This document shows positions 20,369-33,074 of a DNA stretch of 36,128 nucleotides, in pieces (positions within the stretch are counted from its first letter, which is position 1; each line of letters starts with the position of its first letter). This DNA is from Arcobacter sp. Its GTDB lineage: Bacteria; Acidobacteriota; Terriglobia; Bryobacterales; Bryobacteraceae. The position numbers and the translations under genes were made by a program. The notes beneath the pieces are model-generated. The model was not told where the DNA came from, made no database searches, and saw only the letters and a program-made list of their open reading frames with translations. The DNA is taken from NCBI GenBank assembly GCA_020723085.1, contig DYJN01000040.1, positions 1 to 36,128 on the forward strand. The letters run 5' to 3'.

Positions 20369-21517
20369 TCACGCCGTCCAGACGCACTTGCCGCCGAGCC
20401 AGGTGCGCCTCAGGCGGATGGATTTCGCCACCGCGTCGTAATCGAACTCGATCACGTCAGCCCGTTCGCCGGGCTGCAATCCGCGCTGGCGGTGCTCAAT
20501 GCGGCCGATGCGGGCGGGGTTGCGCGCCGCCATGGCGAGGGCTTCCCTGAGGCTCAGCCCGGCGAGCCGCATCAGGTTTTCCACGCCGCGGTCCATGCGC
20601 AGGGCGCTGCCCGCAAGCTGGGATTGCCCCCGCAGCGTCACCCTGTCATCGGCGTGGAGTTCGACGTCGACGTCTCCCAGCCGGTAGGCGCCGGGCTCGC
20701 ATCCGGCGGGAGCGACGGCATCCGTGATCAGCACGCTGCGTTCAATGCCTTTGGCGCGCAGGGCCACGCGGAGAAAATCCACACCCAGGTGAATGCCGTC
20801 AACAATGAAGGAAGCTGCCAAGCGGTCGTCGGCAAGTTGATGCCACAGGTAATTCGGATGCCTCGGCAGCATGGAGTGGCAGCCATTGCCCAGATGCGTC
20901 GAAAGGCTCGCGCCCGCGCGAACCGCCGCGTCGATCTGCTCCGGGGCGGCGTCCAGATGGCCGATGGCCGCCACGACTCCCTCGCCCGTGATGGCTTCAA
21001 TGAAGGCAGGCGCCCCGGGCCATTCCGGCGACACCGTGACCATGCGGACCAGCCCCTCCGCGGCGTCCTGCCAGCGGCGGAACTCCCCAATGTCCGGCGG
21101 GCGCACAAATTCCCGGGGATGCGCGCCCCGCGGTCCGTCCTTCGGGGATATGAAGGGTCCTTCCACATGGATGCCTTCGATCGCCTCGCCGCCGGGCAAC
21201 TCCCGGCGCGCCCGGGCGAGATTGCGGATGGCATCCAGCATGCCGCCGGGCGATCCTGTAATCACCGTGGTGAAAATCCGTGTCGTGCCGCAGGCGAACT
21301 GCGCCTCCAGCGAGCGGGCGATGGCTTCCAGCGGCGTGTCTGTCGAGCAGTAGTCGGCGCCGGCAAAGCCGTTCACCTGGAGATCAATGAACCCCGGCGC
21401 CAGCCAGGGCAGCGAGGAAGGGCGTTCCAGCAGCGGTTCGACGGCCACAATCACGCCGCCCTCGAACCGGATCTCGACCGCTTCCCCCGTGAAGGCGTCA
21501 AATCCAGAACATTTCAT
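20369..21517 (-). CDS. nagA: N-acetylglucosamine-6-phosphate deacetylase
   Basis: A 382-residue amidohydrolase-fold enzyme that removes acetate from GlcNAc-6-phosphate to give glucosamine 6-phosphate, in cytoplasmic amino-sugar and cell-wall recycling. Motifs in order: APGFIDLQVNGFAGADY (the DxQxNG first motif seen in E. coli NagA), GIHVEGPFISP with the metal-binding glutamate, AAIGHLDA, STHLGNGCHSM, DGIHLG and the catalytic aspartate in LITDAVAP. The end RIGRIEHRQRGLQPGERADV is also typical. ATG 21517 is preferred to GTG 21526 because the -10 element TATAAA (21529-21534) would leave only two bases before the GTG. No nagB or transporter lies nearby. Confidence 0.93.
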   Translation of the reverse strand: MKCSGFDAFTGEAVEIRFEGGVIVAVEPLLERPSSLPWLAPGFIDLQVNGFAGADYCSTDTPLEAIARSLEAQFACGTTRIFTTVITGSPGGMLDAIRNLARARRELPGGEAIEGIHVEGPFISPKDGPRGAHPREFVRPPDIGEFRRWQDAAEGLVRMVTVSPEWPGAPAFIEAITGEGVVAAIGHLDAAPEQIDAAVRAGASLSTHLGNGCHSMLPRHPNYLWHQLADDRLAASFIVDGIHLGVDFLRVALRAKGIERSVLITDAVAPAGCEPGAYRLGDVDVELHADDRVTLRGQSQLAGSALRMDRGVENLMRLAGLSLREALAMAARNPARIGRIEHRQRGLQPGERADVIEFDYDAVAKSIRLRRTWLGGKCVWTA

Positions 21518-21528
21518 GGCAATCACGT

Positions 21529-21534
21529 TTTATA
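21529..21534 (-). promoter_or_regulatory. nagA -10 element
   Basis: Minus-strand TATAAA, eleven bases before the ATG at 21517. No convincing -35 is present at 17-18 bases. The predicted leader is only a few bases long, and no ribosome binding site is visible. Confidence 0.4.
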
Positions 21535-21666
21535 CACAGAGCGTTCGCGCTTCTCACAGTCTAACGCGTTGCCGGCAATGAGGAAAAAAGCTGTTGAAAT
21601 CCCCGCGAAACCATGCCCGCGCTGTGGCGGCCCGCGCGCGGAGCGGTTTACAGTGGAAGCAGTCCG

Positions 21667-21856
21667 GCCGCCTGCCCGCTCCGAAACGTGAATCTCGGGG
21701 GAGGTTGACATCGGGAGCGGGCAGGCGGCTGCTTTCCCTTCCACCCGTGGTCTGCCGGCGTCCTCCGGGATGGCTACGGGTGCGTCCACGCCGGCGCATG
21801 TTTCGGAGGCCTGTCTGGCGCCGGAATCCGAAGGAAGCCGCCGGCCTTCCGGCGCC
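21667..21856. repeat. Cluster of three long perfect inverted repeats between nagA and ligA
   Basis: The 409-base gap (21518-21926) holds no convincing gene. It does hold three perfect inverted repeats. The first has 16-base arms, 21667-21682 and 21714-21729, with a 31-base loop that includes GGGGGAGG. The second has 8-base arms GCCGGCGT (21754-21761) and ACGCCGGC (21788-21795), with CCTCC at the loop edge. The third has 10-base arms GGCGCCGGAA (21817-21826) and TTCCGGCGCC (21847-21856). None is followed by a clear T-tract. They could be RNA structures in the ligA 3' region, a repeated intergenic palindrome, or DNA sites. Confidence 0.6.
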
Positions 21857-21926
21857 GCGGCTCGCCGCCGTCATGGCCGTGTTTCCTGCGGGAGCGGGTT
21901 CTTCCATAGCTTCACGCCGTCCAATG

Positions 21927-27444
<5,518 letters not shown>

Positions 27445-27448
27445 GAAT

Positions 27449-28045
27449 TCAGCTTTCCGGGCGCCCCGCCTGCGGGCCGCCGGACAGGCGGCGCCGCAGC
27501 CAGGCCCGCGCGACCAGCCAGTCGCGCTTTACGGTAGCCGGCGAGACGCCGGCGACATGGGCCGTCTCCTCGATGCCCAGTCCGGCAAAATACCGGAGCT
27601 CGACGATGCGGGCCTGCTGCGGGTCCAGAAGCTCGAGTTCGTGGAGGGCGGCGTCGAGGTCGAGCAGGTCGACGGGATCGGAGGCCGGGGCTGGAGCGAG
27701 GGCGGACTCCTCGAGCGTGACCCTTTCCGCCCCGCCGCCGCGCTTGGCGGCGCGCTGCGCCCGGTAATGATCCACCAGGATGCTCCGGATGACGCGGGCG
27801 GCCACGGCATAGAAGTGGGCACGGTCCTTCCAGTTGAACTCCTGCCGGCCGGCCAGCCGGAGATACGCTTCGTGCACGAGCGCCGTGCTTTGAAGAGTCT
27901 GCCCCTGCCGCCCATGAAGATAGCGCGAGGCGATCCGGCGCAACTCGGGGTAGACAAGCTCGATCAATTCTTCCAGCGCCTTCGCATCCCCGGCGCCCCA
28001 GCGGTGGAGGAGGCGCGTGAGATCGTGTTGCCCGCTGTCGTCCAT
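27449..28045 (-). CDS. ECF-family RNA polymerase sigma factor
   Basis: A 198-residue sigma-70 family protein of the ECF type, close to the subgroup often labelled TIGR02999. Region 2 covers ELIELVYPELRRIASRYL to LVHEAYLRLAG; region 4 is LDPQQARIVELRYFAGLGIEETAHVAGVSPATVKRDWLVAR in two halves, with a helix-turn-helix. No anti-sigma factor gene is adjacent. The kinase directly downstream is the likely control partner, consistent with phosphorylation-controlled ECF groups; that is inference. The start MDDSGQHDL at 28045 fits the family; the longer frame upstream (to 28906) runs through non-coding and antisense DNA. A -10-like TACAAT lies 14 bases before the ATG. Confidence 0.93.
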   Translation of the reverse strand: MDDSGQHDLTRLLHRWGAGDAKALEELIELVYPELRRIASRYLHGRQGQTLQSTALVHEAYLRLAGRQEFNWKDRAHFYAVAARVIRSILVDHYRAQRAAKRGGGAERVTLEESALAPAPASDPVDLLDLDAALHELELLDPQQARIVELRYFAGLGIEETAHVAGVSPATVKRDWLVARAWLRRRLSGGPQAGRPES

Positions 28046-28059
28046 GAGCCTTGTGGGGC

Positions 28060-28065
28060 ATTGTA
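28060..28065 (-). promoter_or_regulatory. Possible -10 element of the sigma factor-kinase operon
   Basis: Minus-strand TACAAT (five of six matches), 14 bases before the sigma factor ATG. No good -35 lies at the normal distance. If used, the leader is about eight bases, and the three hairpins at 28104-28272 would lie outside this mRNA. Confidence 0.35.
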
Positions 28066-28103
28066 CCGCTCGGGATGAGGCCGTTGCCCAAGCAAAATCA
28101 TCA

Positions 28104-28272
28104 GCGCCCTGCAGCGGAACTCCTCCACTCCGCCGCAGGGCGCCGTTCGCGGGCAGGCCCGCAGTGAGGCTGGTGAGATCGGACGGGAGCCGGATCATCT
28201 CCTCCACTCCGGCTCCGCTTTGCAGACGCACCGAGCTGCGGCTGCCTTTCGGCATCCTCCTCCGAAGCAGCC
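28104..28272. repeat. Three tandem stem-loops with TCCTCC / GGAGGA in every loop
   Basis: In the 299-base gap between the sigma factor and transglutaminase genes. Hairpin A: GCGCCCTGC (28104-28112) with GCAGGGCGC (28135-28143), plus an inner GCGGA/TCCGC stem, loop ACTCCTCCAC. Hairpin B: GGAGCCGGA (28186-28194) with TCCGGCTCC (28208-28216), loop containing CTCCTCCAC. Hairpin C: GGCTGC (28240-28245) with GCAGCC (28267-28272) and inner TTCGG/CCGAA, loop CATCCTCCT. A and B share the 13-base string CTCCTCCACTCCG. On the minus strand the loops read GGAGGA, and hairpin A is followed by TGATGATTTTGCTT, a weak terminator-like tail. The transcribed strand is not settled. Confidence 0.75.
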
Positions 28273-28286
28273 CGGTCGGCGCCTTC

Positions 28287-28316
28287 ACTCTAGTAACCGG
28301 AATCGGCCGGCCGATT
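28287..28316 (-). promoter_or_regulatory. Perfect 16-base palindrome upstream of a TAGAGT hexamer
   Basis: AATCGGCCGGCCGATT (28301-28316) is a perfect palindrome. Reading leftward, TAGAGT (28287-28292) follows eight bases later; this is the same -10 hexamer as in the candidate small RNA promoter at 34.9 kb. No -35 match is present, and the palindrome covers where it would be, as an operator or activator site might. A transcript from here would contain all three hairpins. Confidence 0.35.
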
Positions 28317-28344
28317 GGCTCACGGAGAGAGAAAATACGGAAAT

Positions 28345-30489
28345 TCAGGGCCGGCCGGCGTGCCGCCCGCGGCGGGCGGGGAGGCGCTCGATGCGGTCCA
28401 TCCAGGAGGCCAGTTCCAACGCGGCGCCGCGATCCGCGCCGAAGCGGAACGCATGGTAGCAGGAGGTGAAGCCGCTGACGGCCGAACCGGCCTCTCCTTC
28501 GGGCAGGCAGGCGGCGAATTCGGCGGGCGTCATCCACGGGGGCTTCTCGAATCCCAGCGCCCGGAGCCGGGCCAGCATTTTCTCGTAGATCACCGCCGCG
28601 TCGTGCGGAGTGGCCACGCCGCGGCGGAGATTCCGGCTGCCCCTGAGGACGCGCCACTGCCGCAGCAGCGCGCGCCGGTAACGGTACGCCGCCAAAGCCG
28701 CGCCGGCCAGGATCAGAATCCCGGCCATCGGCCAGGGCGCCCCACCCGCTCCGCCGGGTGTGCGCAGCTTCCGCAGCCAGTCCGGCCAACGCATCCAGGC
28801 GACGCGGCGGCGAGACCGGTCCATGTGCATCGCCAGCGAAAGCTGGCGGTCGAGATCGTAGCCGAGCACCCACTCCTGCCAGAAAACGCCGAGCGCATCC
28901 GACCACACGGAGATCCGGTCCCAGAGGGACGCCGCGGACTGTTCCGGATCCGGCGGCGTGGGATCATATTCCGTCCAGCCGCGCCCATCGATCCACGCCT
29001 CCACCCAGGCGTGGGCGTCCGAGGCGCGCACGACGTGCCATCCGGTCAGGGAATTGTAGCTGCCTTCCCGGTAGCCCACCGCAACGCGGGCCGGAACCCA
29101 TACGGCGCGAAGCATGACGGCCATCGCCGAGGCGAAGTATTCGCAGTGGCCCTGCCTGCCTTCCAGCAGGAAGTAGGCCAGCGGATCGTCCACTTCGCGA
29201 TCCAGTGCCTGCAGCGAGTACCGGAAATTGCCCAGCAGCCAGCTCTCGATCCGCGCCGCGCGCTCGGCGTCGGACCGCGCGCCTGCCGTAATCTGCCGCG
29301 CCAGGTCGAGCACTCTCGAGTCAACGACGGGAAGCCGGAGATAGAAATTCCGTTCGCCGGGCGGCAGCGGCGCCGGGCTGGAAGCCTCGGGCAGCGTCGC
29401 ATGCACCACATAGCGGAAGCCCTCGCCGGCGGCAAGGGGCACGCGGTAGCCTGTTGCGGCCGATTCCAGAACCACGGGCGTGGAGACGCGCAGATACTCG
29501 GGCTTGCCTGCCAGGAACAGCCAGTCGGAATTCGTGTTGTGCAACAGGACCTCGTAAGTGAAGCGGCGCCCGGGCAGACGGAGCTGATCGTCATCGAGCA
29601 GCTTCACCAGGCCCTCGACAGGCCGCAGCGCGCGCCCCTCGCGAGTCTGCGAGCTGTACCAGCGCCAGCCGTCGAACTCGCCCAGCGCGGTCGCGCGCCA
29701 TTTCAGCGCCGGCGCGCGGGGGTCGAGGAACCGGGCGTGAAAGACGGTGGCCGTCTGTTGCCGGATCTCACCCACCTGGCCCAGCAGCACCTCCGGGGCG
29801 AAGCCGGCGCTCCGCGCGGAGGGCTTCAGCAGGTGCTCGAACGCGGCGCGCGCGGTCCGTGGCAGGAAAAAGAACAGCGCCGCCGTCAGACCCAGCACCG
29901 CCAGGCTCGATACCGCCGTCAGCCGCGCCAGCCGGACCGGCAGGCGCGCCGCGCCGGCGGCCACGGTTCTCCGCCCGGCTTGGGATCTGAGGATCTCCTC
30001 GCTCGCCAAGGCTGCGATGGCGGCGGCGAGGAACACGCACAGGAACACGAGATACGTCAGGCTGGCGGAAACGATCGAGGCGGCAAGCAGAGCCAGAAAT
30101 GCGACCAGCTTCAACAGGAGGAAGTCCCTTGCCGTGCGCGCCACCAGGATCTTGATGACGAAAACGAAGAAAACCAGGTGCAGGGTGGCTCTGAGAAAGT
30201 CGCGCGATACCCAGAGGGTATCGGCGGGGTAATAGAGCAGATAGGCGAGGGTGGCGGCGTTAGCCCACTCTGTCGAGGCCGGCGCGGGGACAAGGCCTGC
30301 CACAACCATGGCCCGCCACAGAAGGGCGCCGCCCGCCGATGCGAGAAACAGCAGATCCTGCGGTTTATCCGAAAGGAAGCCCGACCCGGCCAGCGCGCAC
30401 CAAGCGGCGCCGAGCATCAGCAGGACGGCTGACTCGTGGAAGCGTTCCGGAGCGCCGGGAGGCCTCGTCAGCGGCCCGTTGCCAGCCAT
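28345..30489 (-). CDS. Membrane-bound transglutaminase-like protein
   Basis: A 714-residue protein. The first 210 or so residues hold about seven membrane helices (VLLMLGAAWCALAGSGF onward). A large extracytoplasmic part follows, with a transglutaminase-like fold whose catalytic triad is intact: C449 in GHCEYFA, H493 in DAHAWVE and D509 in WTEYDP. Another membrane helix follows near residue 595, then a DUF4129-like C-terminal tail (VIYEKMLARLRALGF, PPWMTPAEFAACL). Such proteins often sit beside a MoxR ATPase and a DUF58 protein; neither is in view. The start at 30489 has GGAAG upstream. It overlaps the preceding lipoprotein gene by 22 bases, so translation is probably coupled. The reaction (peptidase or crosslinking) is unknown. 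Confidence 0.9.
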   Translation of the reverse strand: MAGNGPLTRPPGAPERFHESAVLLMLGAAWCALAGSGFLSDKPQDLLFLASAGGALLWRAMVVAGLVPAPASTEWANAATLAYLLYYPADTLWVSRDFLRATLHLVFFVFVIKILVARTARDFLLLKLVAFLALLAASIVSASLTYLVFLCVFLAAAIAALASEEILRSQAGRRTVAAGAARLPVRLARLTAVSSLAVLGLTAALFFFLPRTARAAFEHLLKPSARSAGFAPEVLLGQVGEIRQQTATVFHARFLDPRAPALKWRATALGEFDGWRWYSSQTREGRALRPVEGLVKLLDDDQLRLPGRRFTYEVLLHNTNSDWLFLAGKPEYLRVSTPVVLESAATGYRVPLAAGEGFRYVVHATLPEASSPAPLPPGERNFYLRLPVVDSRVLDLARQITAGARSDAERAARIESWLLGNFRYSLQALDREVDDPLAYFLLEGRQGHCEYFASAMAVMLRAVWVPARVAVGYREGSYNSLTGWHVVRASDAHAWVEAWIDGRGWTEYDPTPPDPEQSAASLWDRISVWSDALGVFWQEWVLGYDLDRQLSLAMHMDRSRRRVAWMRWPDWLRKLRTPGGAGGAPWPMAGILILAGAALAAYRYRRALLRQWRVLRGSRNLRRGVATPHDAAVIYEKMLARLRALGFEKPPWMTPAEFAACLPEGEAGSAVSGFTSCYHAFRFGADRGAALELASWMDRIERLPARRGRHAGRP

Positions 30490-30887
30490 TCTGCTTCCAG
30501 TTTGGCAGAAAACTCCGACAGCCCCCGCGTGGGCTCGACCGGGGACGAGCAGACGATGAGCAGGTTGCGCCAGTGGAAGGCCACCGAGCCGGGTTCGCTG
30601 CGCCACTTCTGGCGCGCTTCGAAGGCCACGGATTCCGACGGCATCCGGTAGGCGTCCACCAGCACGACGGAAGCGTAGGAGCGATAGCTGACGCGAAGCC
30701 ATTCCACCGGGCGCCACGACCGCACTGCCTGCGGCGCGGAGTCCAAAGGCGGGCGTTCCAACCCTTCCCGCTTCCAGACCACCGCGAGCGTCTCCGGCGG
30801 CACGGGAATCTCCGGCTTCCGCGCGTTCGAGCAGGCTGCAGCCACCGCCAGTAGCCAAACCAGCAGCGTGCGTCGCAGTTGAAGCAC
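30468..30887 (-). CDS. Small putative lipoprotein upstream of the transglutaminase
   Basis: About 139 residues from a GTG at 30887. The N-terminus is basic then hydrophobic (LQLRRTLLVWLLAVAAAC), ending in a cysteine with small residues before it, a tolerable lipobox. The rest is a compact domain, LRVSYRSYASVVLVDAYRMPSESVAFEARQKW in two parts, then HWRNLLIVCSS. I do not recognise the family; a similarity to DUF6599-type domains is possible but unsure. Its stop lies inside the transglutaminase gene (22-base overlap), so the two are co-translated and may work together at the cell envelope. The frame continues far upstream, antisense to the DUF1080 gene, and was cut there. Confidence 0.65.
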   Translation of the reverse strand: MLQLRRTLLVWLLAVAAACSNARKPEIPVPPETLAVVWKREGLERPPLDSAPQAVRSWRPVEWLRVSYRSYASVVLVDAYRMPSESVAFEARQKWRSEPGSVAFHWRNLLIVCSSPVEPTRGLSEFSAKLEAEWLATGR

Positions 30888-30949
30888 TCTTATGCACCAT
30901 ACCACTGCGGGCAAGCGCCGTATTCCGGCGCGCGCGGCGGAGTCAGGTA

Positions 30950-30955
30950 TACAAT
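30950..30955 (+). promoter_or_regulatory. -10 element of the DUF1080 gene
   Basis: TACAAT (five of six matches) within GGTATACAAT, ten bases before the ATG at 30966. The leader would be about four bases long, and no ribosome binding site is visible. Confidence 0.4.
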
Positions 30956-30965
30956 CAAGAACGCC

Positions 30966-32066
30966 ATGATTGCCAGACGCGACTTTCTCTCCCTTCCTCT
31001 GCTTGCCGCGCTGCAGCCGCAGGAAACGGGTTTTGCGCCGCTCAGCGATTGGGTGGCCGTGGACGCGCCCGAATCCGCCTTCGCCGTGCGCGGCGACGAG
31101 GTGGCGGTGCAGGCGCATGCCTCTTTCCCCGCGTGGCTGCGCTCGGCGAGGACGTACCAGAATTTCGAGCTGCGAGGAGAATTTCTCGTTGACGGCTGGA
31201 ATGATTCCGGCATCTATCTGCACGCGCCGCTCCACGGATATCCGACAGACGCCGGCCTGCAGATCAAGATTTTCCACCAGCCGGAAGAGAATCCTTCCCC
31301 TTGGTCCTGCGGGGCGGTATTTCCGGTGATCGCGCCGAGAAAAGTGAGCGTGAAAAAGGGGTGGAATGAGTTCCGGATTCTGGCCGATGACCCGGCGCTG
31401 CGCGTCTGGATGAACGGCGAGCTCGTGCAGGACCTCAACCAGCGCACGCACCCGGAGCTCCGGGACCGGCTGCGGTCGGGCTACATCGGCATCGCCGGCG
31501 CGTCATCCCTGGTGCGCTTCCGGCGGCTGCGCGTCAAGCAACTGCCGGGCAGCGAGCCGTGGCAGGTTCTCTATGAAAAGCCGGAAGACCTGGAGGCGAA
31601 CTGGCGCCCCACCGTGGGCAAGCCCGCGGCTCAGGCGATCGGCGGCGTGCTTCGGCTGGACGGCGACGGGCTGCTGGGGACGAAGCAAAAGTTCGGGGAC
31701 TTCTACCTGCAATGCTATGTGCGGGGCTGCGCTCAGCACAATAGCGGGGTGATTTTCCGCAGCGCGGGGAAGGGAACCAATCCCGCCTACGCCTATGAAA
31801 TTCAACTTCATCCCGTGCCTGACGCGCACTTTCCGACGGGATCGCTATACCACCTCCAGCGGGCGAAATATCCGCGGATCGAAGACGAAAAGTGGTTTCT
31901 TTTTGAATTGCGCGTCCAGGGCAGGAATTGCCGGGTGCGGATCAACGGCGAGACGGTCATGGAGTATGGATTTCTGACGAGGACCGAAGCCGGCTACATC
32001 GAGTTGCAGGCTCACCGCCCGGGCTACTGGGTGGAGTTCAAGCACATCCGGGTGCAGGAGATCTGA
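30966..32066 (+). CDS. Exported protein with two tandem DUF1080 domains
   Basis: A 366-residue protein with a Tat-like start (MIARRDFLSLPLLAALQ). Residues about 40-195 form one DUF1080 (3-keto-disaccharide hydrolase / concanavalin-like) domain: FELRGEFLVDGWNDSGIYLHAP, LQIKIFH, GWNEFRILADDPALRVWMNG and YIGIAGASSLVRFRRLRVK. Residues about 200-366 form a second: WQVLYEKPEDLEANW, FYLQCYVRGCAQHNSGVIFRS, YEIQLHP, WFLFELRVQGRNCRVRINGE and YIELQAHRPGYWVEFKHIRVQ. Each is the normal sugar-binding jelly-roll layout. The family is linked to breakdown of keto-sugars or to glycan binding; which applies here is unknown. It is divergent from the lipoprotein gene, 78 bases away. Confidence 0.87.
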   Translation: MIARRDFLSLPLLAALQPQETGFAPLSDWVAVDAPESAFAVRGDEVAVQAHASFPAWLRSARTYQNFELRGEFLVDGWNDSGIYLHAPLHGYPTDAGLQIKIFHQPEENPSPWSCGAVFPVIAPRKVSVKKGWNEFRILADDPALRVWMNGELVQDLNQRTHPELRDRLRSGYIGIAGASSLVRFRRLRVKQLPGSEPWQVLYEKPEDLEANWRPTVGKPAAQAIGGVLRLDGDGLLGTKQKFGDFYLQCYVRGCAQHNSGVIFRSAGKGTNPAYAYEIQLHPVPDAHFPTGSLYHLQRAKYPRIEDEKWFLFELRVQGRNCRVRINGETVMEYGFLTRTEAGYIELQAHRPGYWVEFKHIRVQEI

Positions 32067-32071
32067 CCGCG

Positions 32072-32110
32072 GGAAAGGAAAACGGCAGCTACGGCCGCGC
32101 CGGAGCTGCC
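32072..32110 (-). terminator. Rho-independent terminator of the coiled-coil protein gene
   Basis: Stem GGCAGCT (32084-32090) with AGCTGCC (32104-32110) and a 13-base loop. On the minus strand it is followed by GTTTTCCTTTCCC (32071-32083). It lies 22 bases past the stop codon of the gene at 32132. Confidence 0.7.
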
Positions 32111-32131
32111 TGGGAGCCCGTCCGAATCCGC

Positions 32132-33025
32132 TTAACGCGCTGAGTGGACCTTCGGCGTCGCCAGATAGCCGACGATCACGTTCTTGCGGACCTCGTTGAC
32201 GACAATCTCATAGGGCTGGCGCGCCTTGGAAGTGTAGAACTGCACCGGCTCGTTGACCGTCTTGTCCTTCTTCTCCACCTTCTTGTCGTCGGCGATGATG
32301 TCGATGGTGTAGCGGTTGCGCTTCTGGTCGGTCTTCTTCAGCCGGATCATCACGTCGCCGATGCGCTGCGGCTGCTTGGTCTTGGCGAGGTTGAATTCAA
32401 AGTAGTTGCGCTCCCCGAGAGCCTTCAGGGCGGCGAGCTCTTTCGAATTGGTGGCGATGAGGCCGCTCTGCACGCCGAGGTCTCCCGCCACGCTCTTCAA
32501 CTGCGCGATGGTCTTTTCGAGTTCCGACTTCGTCGAGCTGAGCTCGGTCTTCACCGTGCCGACCTCGGTGGAGACTTCGCCGATCTTGGTGGAGGCGGTC
32601 TGCTCCACCTGCGAGATCTGGCCGCGGAGCTGCGCCTCGGCAGCCTTCTGTTGCTGCGCCAGCCGGGCTGCCAGCTGTTCGGCGTGCTTCTGGGCCTCGA
32701 GCTTGGCCTCGCCGGTGGCCGTGGCCACCTGCCTGCGCGCCGCTTCCAGTTCGTCCTTCAGCGTATCGATGTTGCGCTGCGCCGCGGCGGAGGTCACCGT
32801 GGAGGCTTCGCGGGTCCTTGAGACTTCGGCCATCAGCGTCTCGCGGTTCTGCGCCATCTCTTTCTTGAGAGAATCCACCTGAAGGAACAGGTAGACGTTG
32901 GCCGCGACCAGCGCGATGACCGCACCGAACAGAATGGCCGTCTTCACTCCGCCTCCGCCGCTCTGCGTGGGGTAGACATAAGTGGGCTGCTGGCCCTGCG
33001 GCGGCACATAATTGGGATCGCTCAC
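32132..33025 (-). CDS. Single-pass membrane protein with long coiled coil
   Basis: A 297-residue protein. A Pro/Gln/Tyr-rich cytoplasmic N-terminus (about 27 residues) precedes a membrane helix (VKTAILFGAVIALVAANVYLFLQV). A heptad-rich coiled coil runs from about residue 50 to 195, rich in Glu, Lys, Gln and Ala. The last 85 residues form a compact beta-type domain (YFEFNLAKTKQPQRIGDVMIRLKK, YTIDIIADDKKVEKKDKT, YEIVVNEVRKNVIVGYL). I recognise it only as an acidobacterial-type orphan; no function is assigned. The start is a GTG with a strong AGAGGAG eight bases upstream. It follows tdk by 49 bases on the same strand and has its own terminator. Confidence 0.82.
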   Translation of the reverse strand: MSDPNYVPPQGQQPTYVYPTQSGGGGVKTAILFGAVIALVAANVYLFLQVDSLKKEMAQNRETLMAEVSRTREASTVTSAAAQRNIDTLKDELEAARRQVATATGEAKLEAQKHAEQLAARLAQQQKAAEAQLRGQISQVEQTASTKIGEVSTEVGTVKTELSSTKSELEKTIAQLKSVAGDLGVQSGLIATNSKELAALKALGERNYFEFNLAKTKQPQRIGDVMIRLKKTDQKRNRYTIDIIADDKKVEKKDKTVNEPVQFYTSKARQPYEIVVNEVRKNVIVGYLATPKVHSAR

Positions 33026-33074
33026 GTGTGATACTCCTCTGCTGGGATCGGTTTTTCCGTATATTAACAGGTTA

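Noticed and set aside
21578-21691. A 37-codon plus-strand frame with one CPRCGG motif
   Set aside because: It has only one Cys pair, no ribosome binding site and no repeat of the zinc motif. It runs into the 16-base inverted repeat. Not enough to call a gene.
28046-28906. A long N-terminal extension of the ECF sigma factor
   Set aside because: It runs through the hairpin gap and the transglutaminase gene in another frame. The sigma domain starts at 28045.
30490-30900. A 137-residue extension of the transglutaminase
   Set aside because: It lies in a different frame of the lipoprotein gene and looks like a shadow; the membrane helices begin after 30489.
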